DNA of 48,681 bases. Source: CAZEDU01 sp964511185 (GTDB lineage: Bacteria; Myxococcota; Myxococcia; Myxococcales; Myxococcaceae). The stretch covers positions 1-48,681 of the forward strand of contig CAZEDU010000026.1 in NCBI GenBank assembly GCA_964511185.1. The letters are read 5' to 3'. Under the pieces are notes generated by a model. That model searched no databases. It saw only the letters and a list, made by a program, of their open reading frames with translations, and was not told where the DNA came from. Below, piece by piece: positions 15,065-23,355 of this stretch (its first letter is position 1; each line of letters starts with the position of its first letter). The translations under genes were made by a program, and so were the position numbers.

Positions 15065-15982
15065 GTGGCCAATAGCCCCCCGAAATCCCTCGAGCTCGCC
15101 CGCCGTCAACGCCTCCTCGAGGCGAGCGCCTGGCTGCGCCGCCTGGGCGACGCGGAGGGCGCGCAGCAGCTCCTCGCGCAGCTCGAGGGCAGCGACTGGG
15201 CGCCGGCCCCGCCCACCCCCGACGCCCTGCCCCACGCCGAGGTCATCGAGCCGGTCGAGGTGCTCTTCGCCGAGAGCGAAGCGCTCCCTTCCTTCGACGC
15301 CACCGACGTCGTCGAGCCCACCCAGGTCGACTTCGTCGAGCTCGCCCCGCCCGCCCCGAAGCCGACGACGCTGAGCGTGGCCGCGCTCGGCGCCAAGCCG
15401 CTCGCGACCCAGCGCCACCGCGTCGACGTGCACTGGGCGGGCAACCTGATGCGCTCCATCATCCTCACGCACGACATCACGCACGTGGGCACCGCCTCGC
15501 TCGGCATCGAGCTCCCGGAGCTGCCGCAGGTCGCGCCACACCACGCGAGCCTCTTCGTGCGGCGCGGCCAGCTCTTCGTGCGCGACGGCTCGAGCCGCTG
15601 GGGGACCTTCGTCGCCATCGCGCGGGAAGAGCGGCTCGAGCTGCCCACTCAGCTGCGCGCGGGCCAGCGGCTCTTCTGGCTGCAGCCCGGTCTCGACGCG
15701 ACGCCGCTCCTCGTCGACACGCTCACCGGCGAGCAGCGGCGCATCGGCCCGACGCCGCTGCGCGTGGGCCAGGCGCGCTGCGACTGGACGCTGGGTGACG
15801 CGGCGCTGGCGCCCGCGCACTTCGAGCTCGTCGCCAGCCGCTACGGCACCTTCATCACCGACTGCTCCGACGGCCTGGGCACCTTCACGCGGCTGCCGTC
15901 CGGCGCCGAGCGGATGTTGACCTTCGGCGACCGGCTGTGGCTCGGCGGCTTCGAGCTGCGCATCGAGCGGCTTCCATCCTGA
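15065..15982 (+). CDS. Protein with two FHA-like modules
   Basis: The 305-residue cytoplasmic protein begins at GTG 15065. The first ~45 residues are helical, then an acidic Pro-rich linker runs to ~115. Residues ~118-205 and ~220-303 each look like an FHA beta-sandwich: Val-Gly-Thr-Ala-Ser-Leu-Gly, then His-His-Ala-Ser-Leu-Phe-Val and Asp-Gly-Ser-Ser-Arg-Trp-Gly-Thr-Phe in the first; Leu-Arg-Val-Gly-Gln, then Ala-His-Phe-Glu-Leu and Asp-Gly-Leu-Gly-Thr-Phe in the second. FHA domains bind phosphothreonine, but the usual Gly-Arg...Ser-x-x-His set is degenerate here, so binding is uncertain. The gene sits 25 bp upstream of the heme gene. Confidence 0.7.
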   Translation: MANSPPKSLELARRQRLLEASAWLRRLGDAEGAQQLLAQLEGSDWAPAPPTPDALPHAEVIEPVEVLFAESEALPSFDATDVVEPTQVDFVELAPPAPKPTTLSVAALGAKPLATQRHRVDVHWAGNLMRSIILTHDITHVGTASLGIELPELPQVAPHHASLFVRRGQLFVRDGSSRWGTFVAIAREERLELPTQLRAGQRLFWLQPGLDATPLLVDTLTGEQRRIGPTPLRVGQARCDWTLGDAALAPAHFELVASRYGTFITDCSDGLGTFTRLPSGAERMLTFGDRLWLGGFELRIERLPS

Positions 15983-16007
15983 CTCGAACGCGGTAAACCA
16001 CCCGCGC

Positions 16008-17369
16008 GTGGAACCAGACTGCATCATCGTGGGCGGGGGAGTCTCGGGCCTTTCGCTCGGCTTCGACCTCCAGCAGCTCGGCCGGCAGGTGGTGGTGCTC
16101 GAGAACGAGGAGGCGCCCGGCGGCACCTTGCGCTCGACGCGGCGCGACGGCCTCATCCTCGAGTGGGGCTGCAACGCGTTCGTCGACCGCGAACCGAAGA
16201 TGCGCGAGCTGGTCGAGCGGCTCGGCATTCAGTCGAAGCTGAGGCCCGCCGCGCCAGACGCGAAGACGCGCTGGGTGCTCCACCAGGGCCGGCTGGTGGC
16301 GCTGCCGCGCTCGCCGAAGACGCTGCTGACCTCGCCGCTGCTCAGCGCGAAGGGCAAGCTGCGCCTGCTCGGCGAGCCGCTCACGCCGCGCGGCAACGCC
16401 GACGACGAATCGCTCGGCGACTTCGCGCGGCGCCACCTGGGGCGGGAGGCGGCCCTGGTGCTGGTCGACGCGCTGCAGACCGGCACCTTCGCGGGGGACC
16501 TAGAGGCGTTGAGCGCGCACGCGGCGTTTCCCCTCTTTCGCGAGCTCGAGTCCAACCACCGCAGCCTGCTCTTCGCCCAGCTCAAGCGCGCGCGCGCCGC
16601 CGGCCCGCCGCGCACGGGTCCGCTCACCAGCTTCGAGGGCGGCATGGGCACGCTCGCCGAGGCGCTCGCCGGCGCGCTCGGCAACGGCTTTCGTCCCGGC
16701 GCGCACGTCGAGTCGCTCGGCCGCCACTTCGACAAGTGGGAGGTCCGCTTCACCGGCAAGTCGGGCTCGGGCGTCTTGCGCGCGCGCACGCTGGTGCTCG
16801 CCACGCCCGCCTTCGCGGCGTCGGCGCTGCTCGAGCCGCTGCACCCGAAGCTCTCCGACGCGCTGAAGGCGATTCCGTACGCGCCGATCGCGGCGGTGCA
16901 CCTGGGCTTCGACGACGCGGCGGTCCCCCAGCCGTCCAAGGGCTTCGGCTACATCGCGCCCGCGCACCTGCGCCGGCCGGTGCTCGGAACTCTCTACGTC
17001 TCGGACGTCTTCCCGTGGCGCGCGCGCGAAGGGCTGACGCTCGTCACCTGTATGATGGGCGGCGCGCTGCAGCCGTCGATGCTGGAGCACGGCGACGACG
17101 CGCTGTTCAACAAGGCGCGTGAGGAGCTCGCCAAGCTCCTGCACATCGTCGAGCCGCCGCGGTTTCAGCAGCTGGTGCGCTGGCCCCGCGGCATCCCGCA
17201 GTACAACGTCGGGCACGCCGAGCGGCTCGCGCGCATCGACGCCCTCACCTCGGCGCTGCCGCACTTCCACCTGACCGGCAATGCCTACCGCGGGGTGGCA
17301 TTGAACGATTGCGTCCGCGAAGCGGCCAGACTTGCTGGGGAGATTTCTTCCCACTTGACGGCGGCGTAG
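16008..17369 (+). CDS. hemY: Protoporphyrinogen/coproporphyrinogen oxidase, HemY type
   Basis: This FAD enzyme carries out the six-electron oxidation of a porphyrinogen in heme synthesis (protoporphyrinogen IX, or coproporphyrinogen III in some lineages). The 453-residue protein has the dinucleotide motif Ile-Ile-Val-Gly-Gly-Gly-Val-Ser-Gly (residues 6-14), the Glu at the end of strand 2 (Leu-Glu-Asn-Glu), Phe-Glu-Gly-Gly-Met-Gly-Thr-Leu, and a C-terminal Leu-Thr-Gly-Asn-Ala-Tyr-Arg-Gly-Val-Ala-Leu-Asn-Asp-Cys-Val, the family's flavin-binding end. The start is GTG at 16008. It follows the FHA-like gene by 25 bp and may be co-transcribed with it. Confidence 0.9.
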   Translation: MEPDCIIVGGGVSGLSLGFDLQQLGRQVVVLENEEAPGGTLRSTRRDGLILEWGCNAFVDREPKMRELVERLGIQSKLRPAAPDAKTRWVLHQGRLVALPRSPKTLLTSPLLSAKGKLRLLGEPLTPRGNADDESLGDFARRHLGREAALVLVDALQTGTFAGDLEALSAHAAFPLFRELESNHRSLLFAQLKRARAAGPPRTGPLTSFEGGMGTLAEALAGALGNGFRPGAHVESLGRHFDKWEVRFTGKSGSGVLRARTLVLATPAFAASALLEPLHPKLSDALKAIPYAPIAAVHLGFDDAAVPQPSKGFGYIAPAHLRRPVLGTLYVSDVFPWRAREGLTLVTCMMGGALQPSMLEHGDDALFNKAREELAKLLHIVEPPRFQQLVRWPRGIPQYNVGHAERLARIDALTSALPHFHLTGNAYRGVALNDCVREAARLAGEISSHLTAA

Positions 17370-17546
17370 CGGATTTTTGTGCACGCGCGTGCCCACGCAC
17401 GCCCGGCATCGGACAAGTCAAGGCACTTCGCACCAGCGCACTTCCGTGCGTCTGTCCGACAAGCGCGCTTCGTCGGGTTGGGCCTTGCGCGTACATCTCG
17501 CGTTGGCAAATTGTTTTGAGACGAAGCGACGCGCGGGAGGTCGGCG

Positions 17547-17930
17547 ATGCTGTCCATCGACGAGAACGCGACGGTAGAAGAAGCAGGCAGCTCGCTGCTC
17601 TCTTTCATTCTCGAGCCGAAGAACTGGGTCGCGCTCGAGGGGCTCAACGCCGCGCCGCCGCTCAAGCCGGGCGAGCACGCCTCGTATCAACGAAGGGTCG
17701 GCGCGCTGCGCATCTGCGCGGCGGTCGAGGTCTCCACCCAGCTGAAGGTGACGCTGCGCATCGCCTTCCGCGGCGCGGGGCTCACCCCGATGAAGGCGGC
17801 GGACCACCTGGAGAGCTTCCTCGCCAAGCGCGTGCCCTTGTTGCCGAACACCGAGTGGCAGGTGCAGGTGGACGGCAAGCGGTGGATTCACTTCTACCGG
17901 ACCTACAGCGCGTCGCCGCTGCGAGCGTAA
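17547..17930 (+). CDS. Conserved-looking hypothetical protein, 127 residues
   Basis: I do not recognise the family. The protein has no signal peptide or membrane helix. It reads as a compact alpha/beta domain: strands around Gly-Ala-Leu-Arg-Ile-Cys-Ala-Ala-Val-Glu-Val and Leu-Lys-Val-Thr-Leu-Arg-Ile-Ala-Phe, a helix Ala-Ala-Asp-His-Leu-Glu-Ser-Phe-Leu-Ala, and a last strand Trp-Gln-Val-Gln-Val. A GGGAGG site lies before ATG 17547. The exporter gene starts 24 bp later, so the two probably form an operon. The 177 bp upstream contain a seven-base inverted pair (tcggaca/tgtccga) but no gene. Confidence 0.6.
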   Translation: MLSIDENATVEEAGSSLLSFILEPKNWVALEGLNAAPPLKPGEHASYQRRVGALRICAAVEVSTQLKVTLRIAFRGAGLTPMKAADHLESFLAKRVPLLPNTEWQVQVDGKRWIHFYRTYSASPLRA

Positions 17931-17954
17931 GAGCGAGGTATTCTCTCTTCCGGC

Positions 17955-18869
17955 TTGAGCACCGACCTCATCGACCCCGGCAAGCTCGCCCTGAAGGCCG
18001 CGCTCGCCGCGCCGCTCGCGCTCGTGGTGGTGGACCTGCTCTCGCTGCCGGACCGGCTATCGGCGGCCTTCGTGGCGGTGGCCTGCATCTCGCCCACCGT
18101 CTACAGCGGCGTCCGCCGCGGGCTGGATCAGCTCGGCGCCAGCGTGTTGGGCGGGGTCATCACCTGGGCCATCGCGCGCGCGGTGCCCCACCCCACGGTG
18201 GCCGTTGGGCTCGCCACCTTCGTCACGCTCTACGGCGCCTTCGCGCTCGGCATGGGCCGCGGCTACGTCATCGCCGCGTTCACGGTGGCCTACGTCGAGC
18301 TCATCCCGGGACCCGACCGCGGCCTGGTGCTCGAGTACCGGCTGCTCTCGGTGCTGATCGGCATGGCGAGCGCGATGGTCGTCAACGTGCTGGTGTCGTT
18401 GGTGAGCTACCGGCCCGTGTTCGCGCGGCGGCTCGCCATCTGCCGCAGCGCGGTCGCGACCCACTTCGAGCGGCTGGCGGCGGCGCTGGAGGGAGACCGC
18501 GCCGTGCCGCTGTCCACGCTCTACGACGAGCCGTTCATTCTGCTGCGGACGCTGCTCGCCGAGCTGAACGACGGGGTGCGCGAGTCGTCGCTGCGCAGCG
18601 CGCGCGGCAAGGCCTCGCTCAAGAACGCGCAGCAGGCGGCGGAGTGGCTGGTGCGCACCGCCCACCACGGCAAGGACGTGGCCATCGCGCTCGAGCGGGC
18701 GTACGCGCCCGACGCCGCCTCAGGCGCGCTCGCGCGGCGGCTGGCCGAGGCGGTGCGCGGCGCGGCGCCGATGGGGCCCCTCGACGAAACGGCGCGAGCC
18801 CCCTTGCAGCTCGCGGTGGAGAGCTGGAACCAGGCGCACGCGCGCGAAGCCGCCTTCAAGGCAGGTTGA
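17955..18869 (+). CDS. FUSC / aromatic acid exporter-family membrane protein
   Basis: The 304-residue protein has about five or six hydrophobic helices in residues 10-155, with the early Lys-Ala-Ala-Leu-Ala-Ala-Pro and Arg-Arg-Gly-Leu-Asp-Gln-Leu-Gly-Ala-Ser-Val-Leu-Gly-Gly segment typical of FUSC/ArAE proteins. A soluble helical C-terminal half follows (His-Phe-Glu-Arg-Leu-Ala-Ala and Lys-Asn-Ala-Gln-Gln-Ala-Ala-Glu-Trp-Leu). Relatives export aromatic acids or other small organic anions. The substrate here cannot be read from sequence. The start is TTG at 17955. It follows the unknown 127-residue gene by 24 bp. Confidence 0.75.
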   Translation: MSTDLIDPGKLALKAALAAPLALVVVDLLSLPDRLSAAFVAVACISPTVYSGVRRGLDQLGASVLGGVITWAIARAVPHPTVAVGLATFVTLYGAFALGMGRGYVIAAFTVAYVELIPGPDRGLVLEYRLLSVLIGMASAMVVNVLVSLVSYRPVFARRLAICRSAVATHFERLAAALEGDRAVPLSTLYDEPFILLRTLLAELNDGVRESSLRSARGKASLKNAQQAAEWLVRTAHHGKDVAIALERAYAPDAASGALARRLAEAVRGAAPMGPLDETARAPLQLAVESWNQAHAREAAFKAG

Positions 18870-18948
18870 AGCAGGCGAGTTGAAGCGTCGGGCGGCCGAC
18901 AGCGCGCACTTGCCCCCGCCATCGCCGGTGCAGACCGTGTGATGCGGG

Positions 18949-20361
18949 ATGGGGACGCAAGGGGCGGGGCGGCGCCGCGCGTGGGCGGCGGGCATCGGCG
19001 CGCTGACGCTCGCGGCGCTCTCGTGGGCGTACGCCGCGCTCGGGCGCGTGAAGCTGGCCTCGGAGCCGGTCGCGCGCCCCACGGAGGAGACGCTCCTTCG
19101 CGCGCCATCGCCTCGAGAGGAAACGCGCTGGGTCTACGCGGGCAGCGAGGCCAGCCTGTTCGAAGGGCGCGCCGTGGCGCACGCGCGCGACGGCGACCTG
19201 TGGGTGCTCTTCGCGGGCGAGCGGCTGGTGCGGCCGGCGACGCGGCGACGGCCGGCCCAAGTGCGCCGCTTCGCTGGCGTGGCGCGCTTCAGTCCAGACG
19301 GCGCCAAGCGCTGGGAGAGGCGCTTCGAAGACGGGCGCCTCTCGCTCGAGCCGGCGGCGCTGGTCACTACCCCCGATGGCGGCGGCTGGGTGGCCGCCAA
19401 CATGCGCGCGCTGGGCGAGGCGGGAAGCGACGCCGCGTTCCTGCTCGCGCGCCTGGACGCCGGCGGCGAGCGGGTGGAGTGGCTGCCGTTTCGCGGCGAG
19501 TCCGCGCACGTGCGCGCGCTGGCGCTCGGCCCCGACGGCACGCTGTGGCTCGCGGGCGACGTCGAAGGCGCGGTGGCACTCGGCCGCTTTCACTTGACGG
19601 GCATCGCGGCGGGCACGCCGTTCCTCGCGGCGCTGCACCCGAGCGGCGAAGTGCGCTGGGCGGGCGTGGTGGGCGAGGGCGTGAAAGGGCAGCTGCGCGC
19701 GCTGGCGGTCGACGCGCGCGGCCAGGTGTCCGGCGCGGGCGCGCTCTGGGGCAGCGGTCGCCTCGGCGGGCGCCGCGTCGCGCTGCCGGCGATGACGCCG
19801 TTCTTCGCCCAGTGGCGCCCGGACGGCGCGCTCGCCTGGGCCAACTGGTTGCGAGGGGGCTCGGGGCTGGCCCACGCGCTGGCCGTGGACGACGGCGGGC
19901 AGCTGACCATCGCGGGGGAGTTCGACGTGTCGTTCGAGTACGCCGACACGCCGTGCTTCAGCATGGGGCTGGGCGACGCGTTCGTGGTGGCGGCGGGGCC
20001 GAACGGCGAGGAGCTCTGGGCGCGCCACTTCGGCACCTTGGGCCCTGATGCCGCCACCGCGCTGACGCTGGATGCGGCCGGCAACGCCGTCGTCGCCGCG
20101 CTCGCCGGCGGCGAGGCGCTGCTCGGCGAGGCGCGCGTGGGCGGCGACCTGACCAACCTGGTGGTCGCGCGCCTGGCGCGGGACGGCGGGTGGCCGTCGA
20201 GCCTGTTCGTGGCCAACAGCACCGACGGGCATGTGGGAGGCGTGGCGGCCGGGCGCGACGGGCTCGTGTTGACCGGAAGTTTCGCCGAGCCGACCGATTT
20301 CGGGCTGGGGAGGCTCCAGCGGCCCCACCGCGCCCCCTTTGTGGTCAAGCTGGCGCCTTAA
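18949..20361 (+). CDS. Secreted or membrane-anchored beta-propeller-like protein
   Basis: The 470-residue product has an N-terminal Arg-Arg-Arg and a hydrophobic helix (about residues 12-32), serving as signal peptide or anchor. The remainder is a run of ~50-residue repeats with Leu-Ala-Leu/Val-Asp-x-x-Gly-x-x-x-Val-Ala-Gly and Pro-x-Gly-Glu-x-x-Trp-Ala elements, as in SBBP/NHL-like propellers common in myxobacterial surface proteins. A lone Cys lies near residue 343. No enzyme motif was seen. Function unknown. Confidence 0.75.
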   Translation: MGTQGAGRRRAWAAGIGALTLAALSWAYAALGRVKLASEPVARPTEETLLRAPSPREETRWVYAGSEASLFEGRAVAHARDGDLWVLFAGERLVRPATRRRPAQVRRFAGVARFSPDGAKRWERRFEDGRLSLEPAALVTTPDGGGWVAANMRALGEAGSDAAFLLARLDAGGERVEWLPFRGESAHVRALALGPDGTLWLAGDVEGAVALGRFHLTGIAAGTPFLAALHPSGEVRWAGVVGEGVKGQLRALAVDARGQVSGAGALWGSGRLGGRRVALPAMTPFFAQWRPDGALAWANWLRGGSGLAHALAVDDGGQLTIAGEFDVSFEYADTPCFSMGLGDAFVVAAGPNGEELWARHFGTLGPDAATALTLDAAGNAVVAALAGGEALLGEARVGGDLTNLVVARLARDGGWPSSLFVANSTDGHVGGVAAGRDGLVLTGSFAEPTDFGLGRLQRPHRAPFVVKLAP

Positions 20362-20420
20362 GCCACCCACCGCGCGCGACTAGAATCGGCTCCGCCGCAC
20401 TTCGACAGGAGCGATTCCTC

Positions 20421-20711
20421 GTGTCGTTCGCCGCCGCCCTCTCCGCTGCCTGGCTCGCGCTGACCTTGGGCGCCTCGCCAGGCGAGTACACCGAAAAGAG
20501 CCTCTGCGACCTGTGGGCCGGGGCGCAGTGCCACGCGACCAGCTGTCAGAAGGACGCGAAGGAGCGCTGCGCCGAGGCGTCGGCCCGCTGCCGGAACACC
20601 AGCGCGCGTCCGGTGCCGAAGGAGACCGCCGAGAAGACGGCCGAGTGCGCCAAGGCGACGCTGCAGCAGGCTTGCGGCGCGCCCCCGCCGGCCGTCTGCG
20701 CCGAGCCTTGA
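20421..20711 (+). CDS. Small secreted protein with eight cysteines
   Basis: The 96-residue product starts at GTG 20421 with AGGAG nine bases upstream. It has a signal peptide that cuts near Leu-Gly-Ala-Ser. The mature ~77 residues hold eight Cys (Leu-Cys, Gln-Cys, Ser-Cys, Arg-Cys, Arg-Cys, Glu-Cys, Ala-Cys, Val-Cys), enough for four disulfides, in a charged, helix-friendly background. A longer open frame reaches back into the propeller gene but lacks any start with a ribosome site. I do not recognise the family. Confidence 0.7.
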   Translation: MSFAAALSAAWLALTLGASPGEYTEKSLCDLWAGAQCHATSCQKDAKERCAEASARCRNTSARPVPKETAEKTAECAKATLQQACGAPPPAVCAEP

Positions 20712-20723
20712 CGCGCCACGCGT

Positions 20724-21572
20724 TCAGCTCGGCGCGTGCATCGACCCGCTGATCACCCCGTCGCGCACGTCGATGATCCAGTACCCCTCGCGCCCCGCCT
20801 GGGTCGACGAGCCCGCGCCGAAGATGTGCGGCCGAACGCCGTTCGCCTCGTGGTGGTAGCGCTGGTGGATGTGGCCGTGCAGCACCGCGACGCGCGGCCC
20901 GTGCGCCAGCCGGAACAACGCGTCCCCGTCGACCAGCCCGTGGAAGCGCTTGTCCTTCTCGCCCTGCCGCGTGAGCGGCGCGTGGTGCACGACGATGAGC
21001 ACCGCGCGGTGGCGCAGCTTCGGGTCCTGCAGCAGGTCCTCGAGCCCCTGGAGCTGCTTCTTGCCGATGACGCCGTAGGACAGGCCGGGGAAGTACGGCA
21101 CGCGCGCCGACGACAGGCCCACCACCGCCACCTCCTCGCCGAGCAGCCGCACGAAGGGAAACGGCCCCTCGCGCGCGTAGTCGGGCAAGTCGCTGTCGAG
21201 CAGGTGCCCGAAGTACTTCTCGAACCGGAACGTGCGGCGCGACCCGGGCGTGTACGTGTCGTGGTTGCCCGGAATCACCGTGCACCGCCGCTTGTCCTCG
21301 ACGAGCGGCGAGAGCGCGGCCTTGGCGCCTTGGAACTCCTCTTCGGTCGCGTAGGCGGTCAGGTCCCCGGAGACGATCAGGTGATCCGCCCCGTGCCGCT
21401 CGACGTCCTGCGCGATCTTCTTCAGCGTGGCGGGCGCGTTGACGTACGCCTGGCCGCGGCCGCCGACGGTGATCTCCAGCATCGCGATCCACCGGCGCCA
21501 GCCCAGCCGCCGCAGCGGCGCCGCCGCGTAGTCCTGCGTGATGTGAACGTCCGAGCAATGCAGAAAGCGCAT
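20724..21572 (-). CDS. Calcineurin-like metallophosphoesterase
   Basis: The 282-residue enzyme has the five metal-ligand blocks in order: Cys-Ser-Asp-Val-His near the N-terminus, Val-Ser-Gly-Asp-Leu, Pro-Gly-Asn-His-Asp, Val-Val-His-His-Ala-Pro and Leu-His-Gly-His-Ile-His. It should hydrolyse phosphodiesters or phosphomonoesters with a two-metal centre. Candidates include cyclic nucleotides and nucleotide-lipid intermediates, but the substrate is not readable. No signal peptide is present. The ATG at 21572 has GGAAGG upstream and the family-like Met-Arg-Phe-Leu-His start, so it is preferred to GTG 21599. It follows the receiver gene by 47 bp on the same strand. Confidence 0.9.
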   Translation of the reverse strand: MRFLHCSDVHITQDYAAAPLRRLGWRRWIAMLEITVGGRGQAYVNAPATLKKIAQDVERHGADHLIVSGDLTAYATEEEFQGAKAALSPLVEDKRRCTVIPGNHDTYTPGSRRTFRFEKYFGHLLDSDLPDYAREGPFPFVRLLGEEVAVVGLSSARVPYFPGLSYGVIGKKQLQGLEDLLQDPKLRHRAVLIVVHHAPLTRQGEKDKRFHGLVDGDALFRLAHGPRVAVLHGHIHQRYHHEANGVRPHIFGAGSSTQAGREGYWIIDVRDGVISGSMHAPS

Positions 21573-21619
21573 GGGCCTTCCCAACTTGGAAGAACCCACC
21601 GCCTTCGGTCAACCACCAT

Positions 21620-22018
21620 TCACCAGGCCGCTTCGACGGCGTGGCTCAGCCGCCGCGCGGTGAGCGCGCCCTCGAGCACCGTGGCCAAGGTGTGGCCGTC
21701 GTACGGCTTGGGCACCGCGCCGTCCGCGCCCAGCTCCTTGGCGCGCCGGCCCAGCCGCGGGTCCGCGGACACGACGAGCAAAGCCGGCCGCTCGCGCATG
21801 CTCGAGAGGGCGAGCATCACCGCGGGGCTCGCCACGCCGATGAGGTCGAGCACCACCGCGTCCGGCCGCTCGGACAGCTTGCGGATGAGCTCGAGCGAGT
21901 TCTCCGCCACGCGCACCTCGTTGCCTGCGCGCGTGAGCAGCTCCCGAGCGAGCTCGGCGTGGTCGGGGTCGTCTTCCCCGAGCAGGACCACCGGCTTCTT
22001 CCCGTTGTTCGCCGTCAT
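21620..22018 (-). CDS. Stand-alone response-regulator receiver protein
   Basis: The 132-residue protein is a single receiver domain. Acidic pocket residues Glu-Asp-Asp follow strand 1, the likely phosphoacceptor Asp is in Val-Val-Leu-Asp-Leu (near residue 56), a Ser lies in Val-Val-Ser-Ala-Asp and the conserved Lys in Pro-Lys-Pro-Tyr-Asp. There is no output domain, so it would act by protein contact, as CheY or Spo0F do. The turn after the Asp (Leu-Ile-Gly-Val-Ala-Ser-Pro) departs from the usual Met-Pro. No histidine kinase is nearby. The start at 22018 is supported by GAGGAA just upstream. It is divergent from the PEGA gene across 95 bp. Confidence 0.87.
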   Translation of the reverse strand: MTANNGKKPVVLLGEDDPDHAELARELLTRAGNEVRVAENSLELIRKLSERPDAVVLDLIGVASPAVMLALSSMRERPALLVVSADPRLGRRAKELGADGAVPKPYDGHTLATVLEGALTARRLSHAVEAAW

Positions 22019-22113
22019 TTCCTCGCCCCCGGCCCCCTTTGAGTCTCGAACGCGCGCAAGGTGCGCACGAGCCTTGGAGCTGCAAGGCAAAAGGGGGTAA
22101 GTCACGTGAAGGA

Positions 22114-23352
22114 ATGAACAGACCCCTCCTGCTCGCCGCGTTTTTTGCTTCCACTTCTCTCTCCGCCGCGGAAGGCGGCCACAAGCTCAGCCTGATTCCG
22201 CTCGCGTCGCTCTCGAGCGAGGTGCCGCCCCGCGCCGGCGTGAAGGCGACGGGCATGCTCGGCACCGAGCTCAAGAACGCCGAGGGCATCGTGCTGCTGG
22301 AGGCCAAGCGCCCCGGCGACAAGGCGAAGGAGGCGCACCAGGCGGGCGTGGAGAAGGCGCGCGCCAAGGTGGAAGAGGCCAAGGCCCACCGCGGCAAGAA
22401 GAAGTTCCGCCTGGCCGAGGAGGCGCTCACCCAGGCGCTGGCCGACTACCAGGCGAACGCCGCCGGCGTCGCCGACATCGGCGAGCTGGTCGACGCGCAC
22501 GCGCTGCTCTCCGCCGTCCGCTACAACACCGGCCGCGACGACGAAGGGCTCGCCTCGCTGAAGACCGCCTTGGGCATGGCGCCCGCGCGCGAGCTGCCCC
22601 TGGCCGCGACCTCGCCGCTCTTCTCCCAGCTCGTGCAGCAGACCCGCAAGGCGGTGCTGGCGGGCCCCAAGGGCACCCTGACCGTCGAGTCGACGCCGCC
22701 CAACGGGGTGGTGGCGGTCGACGGCGTGGCGCTCGGCGCGACGCCGCTCCACGTGAAGGACCTGCCGGCGGGCGCGCACGTGTGGCGCGTGGCGCTCGCG
22801 ACCGGAGAGGTCGTCGGCGGCGTGGTCGAGGTGCCCGCCGGCAAGGCGGTCAAGGTGACCGCGCAGAGCTCGGCCAAGGACCCCGAGGCGCGCATCCTGT
22901 CGGCGCTGGCGCAGAACAAGCTCGACGGCGAGCTGGTCGCGGCGGCGAAGGAGCACGCCGGCCAAGCGAAGGCGGACCTGGTGATGTTCGGCGCGCTGAC
23001 CAACGACGGCGGCGCGCTCGCGCTCGACGCGTTCCTCTTCGCCGCGCCGACCGGGGAGGTGCGCCGGCTGAGCCGCGCGCGCTTCGACGCAGAGCTGCTC
23101 TCGGCGGGCGTCGAGTTCTTCAACCTCACCACGCAGGTGAAGGACCGGGGCGCGAAGGCGGGCGAGGCGGTCAAGCTGCCGGGCGCGGTCGCCGCGGCGC
23201 TGTCGCCGAACAAGGCGGTCGAGGTGAGCTTCACCAAGCGCGCCACCGCCTCGATGGAGCCGCTCGCGGTCGAGCCGGCGGAGGGCAAAGAGGAAGCCGC
23301 CCCGCGCGCGCCGGCGAGCCCCAAGCGGGCGCCCCTGAAGAAAGGGCGCTGA
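22114..23352 (+). CDS. Exported PEGA-domain protein
   Basis: The 412-residue product has a signal peptide (residues 1-18, ending Leu-Ser-Ala). A helical TPR-like part follows at about 60-155. A PEGA domain at about 187-250 reads Gly-Thr-Leu-Thr-Val-Glu-Ser-Thr-Pro-Pro-Asn-Gly-Val-Val and Leu-Pro-Ala-Gly-Ala-His-Val. A third region to 370 has alternating Ala-rich segments, and the tail is basic and Pro-rich. PEGA domains are surface or periplasmic beta-sandwiches of unknown ligand, frequent in myxobacteria. Its stop is three bases before the TTG of gluQ, so the two are likely co-transcribed, though their functions look unrelated. Confidence 0.8.
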   Translation: MNRPLLLAAFFASTSLSAAEGGHKLSLIPLASLSSEVPPRAGVKATGMLGTELKNAEGIVLLEAKRPGDKAKEAHQAGVEKARAKVEEAKAHRGKKKFRLAEEALTQALADYQANAAGVADIGELVDAHALLSAVRYNTGRDDEGLASLKTALGMAPARELPLAATSPLFSQLVQQTRKAVLAGPKGTLTVESTPPNGVVAVDGVALGATPLHVKDLPAGAHVWRVALATGEVVGGVVEVPAGKAVKVTAQSSAKDPEARILSALAQNKLDGELVAAAKEHAGQAKADLVMFGALTNDGGALALDAFLFAAPTGEVRRLSRARFDAELLSAGVEFFNLTTQVKDRGAKAGEAVKLPGAVAAALSPNKAVEVSFTKRATASMEPLAVEPAEGKEEAAPRAPASPKRAPLKKGR

Positions 23353-23355
23353 AGC

